Assembly: GCA_013368445.1 (NCBI GenBank) | Contig: JAACJO010000003.1 | Location: 186,001-250,000 of the forward strand | Source: Leucocoprinus leucothites | Taxonomy: Eukaryota > Basidiomycota > Agaricomycetes > Agaricales > Agaricaceae | Direction: 5' to 3' | DNA: 64,000 nucleotides | Shown: positions 62,191 through 64,000 of the stretch, one piece after another | How the letters are laid out: the number at the start of each line of letters is the position of its first letter | Position numbering within the stretch: position 1 is the stretch's first letter | The notes under the pieces: model-generated | Databases searched by the model: none | What the model was told of the DNA's origin: nothing | The model's input: the letters and a program-made list of their open reading frames with translations, nothing else | Program-made: the position numbers and the translations under genes

Positions 62191-64000
62191 ATGTCAGCAC
62201 CGGAATATAATGAGCTCTTTGAGGTCCGTTTTTGTATCTCATTAGCTGAAGAGCTCCTGATTATTTAGCTTCCACAAAGGCAGAACTCTCTGGAGAGAAC
62301 AAGGAGGTGTATCTCATCTGGTGGTTAACTGTTACACTGAAATATATCAAGGAATTCCCCATTGTATGTTTATTTATCCCCTCATTCGTCCTCTGCTAGC
62401 CAGCTCACTTCCGGATTGCGATTGTAACATTAGCCCGACCTCAAAGCTAAGCAATCGGACATAGAGAAGCAGTTGATCAAGATCGTATCATCTCCTGAGC
62501 CATATCCAACACCTGGTCACGCTTTCCGGAATTTAGTGGGGAAATGTTTAGTGGAGATGTATACGAGAGCAGAGACGAGAACAATGTTTGATGTGTTGCA
62601 GGCTTTTATGAAAGTCGCTGGGGATTTCAAGGCACCTGCTGACCGAGATGGTAGCAAATTGTAAGTCTCTTCTGCTCGCTTAAGGTATTGGCTTGATTGA
62701 TTTATTGGGTGGGTAGAGCTGCACTATCTTGTGTGGGGGGTGTCATGGCCGTGTTCGGTGCAAACGTGAGCCTTTCTATGTGGTCAGTCTGGGTACTGTG
62801 CACTGATACTTGGTGTTTTCTGGGTGTATAGGTGATGTCTTTCATGGTGGAGATTGCGACTGTCACCTTGAAGACTGCGAAAGCATCTAGTGTATGTCAT
62901 CTCATTTCTGCGCCTTTCGCGTTGTTCACGGCTTCGGTAATTATTAGTCTACGCTCCTGAGATATCAAGCACTGGTTGCGCTCGAGAAATCCATCTCGAC
63001 CGCCAAGCGAGCTATTACGGATGCTACTATGAAGGGTATTCTCAAGCAATGTAGGAACTGTCTTGCAGATAAAGTTCTGCCGGTTCAGCACGCTGCCGCA
63101 AACGTGAGTCAAACATCCTGCTCGTTCTATGTGACATGCGTATTGAGGATTCTGCAGGTCATAATTGCTATGTATTCGCACGATGATGGTGCTCACCCAT
63201 CAACCAGCGACATTGAAACCATCCTGAACCCATGCGTCAAGAGCCTTGATATGGCTGATCAGCTCACTTGACGTACCCTCACCTAGCTTGTCAGCCATCT
63301 TCTAGCACCACACAAGTAGAATGCGCCGCTCATGTGCCTCAACCAGTGCAGAAACACAAGGACCGGGAGAACATCGATGATGACGCGATCACTCCATCAC
63401 AAGCTACCAAAGTGAAAAAAGCACAGCTCTTGCCAACCGAAATGCTCCTCCTTTCCAGCCACTTCAACAGACCTCACCAATCTTGCGAAATCTGTTCACC
63501 CTCATCACTCTCGATGTTGCATGCCGTATTGCCTCTCTGCTCAGCAATGCACTCTCCTTCGTGAATGGGTTCATTTTGCAAAATGTCGAAGATCCAGCAG
63601 AGCTCCAACAACACCAACTTTCACCAGGTGTCAAACATGAATGAGAGCTCACCCTTCATGAGCATGAATCTCTACTCTGTCGGTGTGTATACCAATATTT
63701 CTCCGAGCTTGGTTTCAGTAGTATCGCAGAATCGACACAAGCGTCATTCTTGCAGTTGACCATATTGGTGTTTGTTGGGTCTGAGGCATATGGGGGCACT
63801 GGATTGGCTGTACAGGCTGCGATCGCGAGTTCGGTGGGGACGTTTACATCTGTTTGGGTGACGACAGGTGGGTATGAGTACAGTGCGATGAGCAGTGAGG
63901 TCGTTGATTTTGGTAGGATTGATACTAGGGTTAATGGAGATGTGTAAGGGGGTGGAGTGGGCGTGGGAGAGATTGATTGAATAGGGATGATGTTGAGGTC
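62191..64000 (+). pseudogene. LAA1: decayed LAA1/HEATR5 gene copy
   Basis: LAA1/HEATR5 is a very large HEAT-repeat protein that works with the AP-1 clathrin adaptor at the trans-Golgi and endosomes. The first exons are well kept with normal introns: MSAPEYNELFE, DIEKQLIKIVSSPEPYPTP, RNLVGKCLVEMYTRAETRTM, MAVFGANVMSFMVEIATV, LLRYQALVALEKSISTAKRA and CVKSLDMADQLT. The frame then meets TGA (63269) and TAG (63284) where family members have Arg and Gln, a one-base frame shift near 63303, and after PTEMLLLSSHFNRP it jumps to LITLDVACRIASLLSNALSF, which belongs several hundred residues further on. Another broken piece (VQAAIASSVGTFTSVW) ends at TAA 63945. The copy is therefore non-functional and internally deleted. 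Retained introns show it is not a retrocopy. It may continue past the window edge. Confidence 0.85.

Overview
The window looks like nuclear DNA of a mushroom-forming basidiomycete (Agaricomycetes). Genes are split by many short GT-AG introns, mostly 45-60 nt where I could place both ends. Several protein types are typical of that group: a DUF6699-like protein, a single-pass membrane protein with a galactose-binding-like ectodomain, a NACHT NTPase without C-terminal repeats, and a Pho84/Git1 type transporter set. I saw no bacterial-style operons, CRISPR array, rRNA or convincing tRNA. Gene structures below were assembled by hand from reading frames and splice signals; exon joins are inference unless protein continuity makes them obvious.

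Left part (1-23 kb): about 3.4 kb without a supportable gene, then a Pho84-like phosphate permease (+), a single-pass surface membrane protein (+), a small secreted 8-cysteine protein (+), two tandem FAD monooxygenases that arose by a 1.76 kb head-to-tail duplication including the upstream region (-), a DUF6699-like protein with an eight-unit 8-residue repeat (+), a class I glutamine amidotransferase-like protein (+) and a Git1-like glycerophosphodiester permease with many introns (-).

Middle (23-46 kb): three small genes scattered over 5 kb share a C-x2-C ... W-x2-H-x4-H zinc-binding-like motif. Then come an HSA32/ComA-like (phosphosulfolactate synthase fold) protein with a probable mitochondrial presequence, a gene-poor stretch of about 6 kb, a dual-specificity phosphatase, a TOK1-type two-pore potassium channel (-), and the 51 kDa subunit of respiratory complex I (+).

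Right part (46-64 kb): a 19-exon Zn2Cys6 transcription factor (-), a flavin monooxygenase (-), a small membrane-protein candidate, a four-exon multi-pass membrane protein (+), and facing it a NACHT NTPase (-). These last two share an almost identical N-terminal sequence pattern (G-A-H-[N/D]-F-V-I). That arrangement recalls fungal NLR/effector pairs which signal through a shared short N-terminal motif, and it is the strongest candidate for an undescribed system here. The window ends in a decayed copy of LAA1/HEATR5 that carries nonsense codons, a frameshift and internal deletions.
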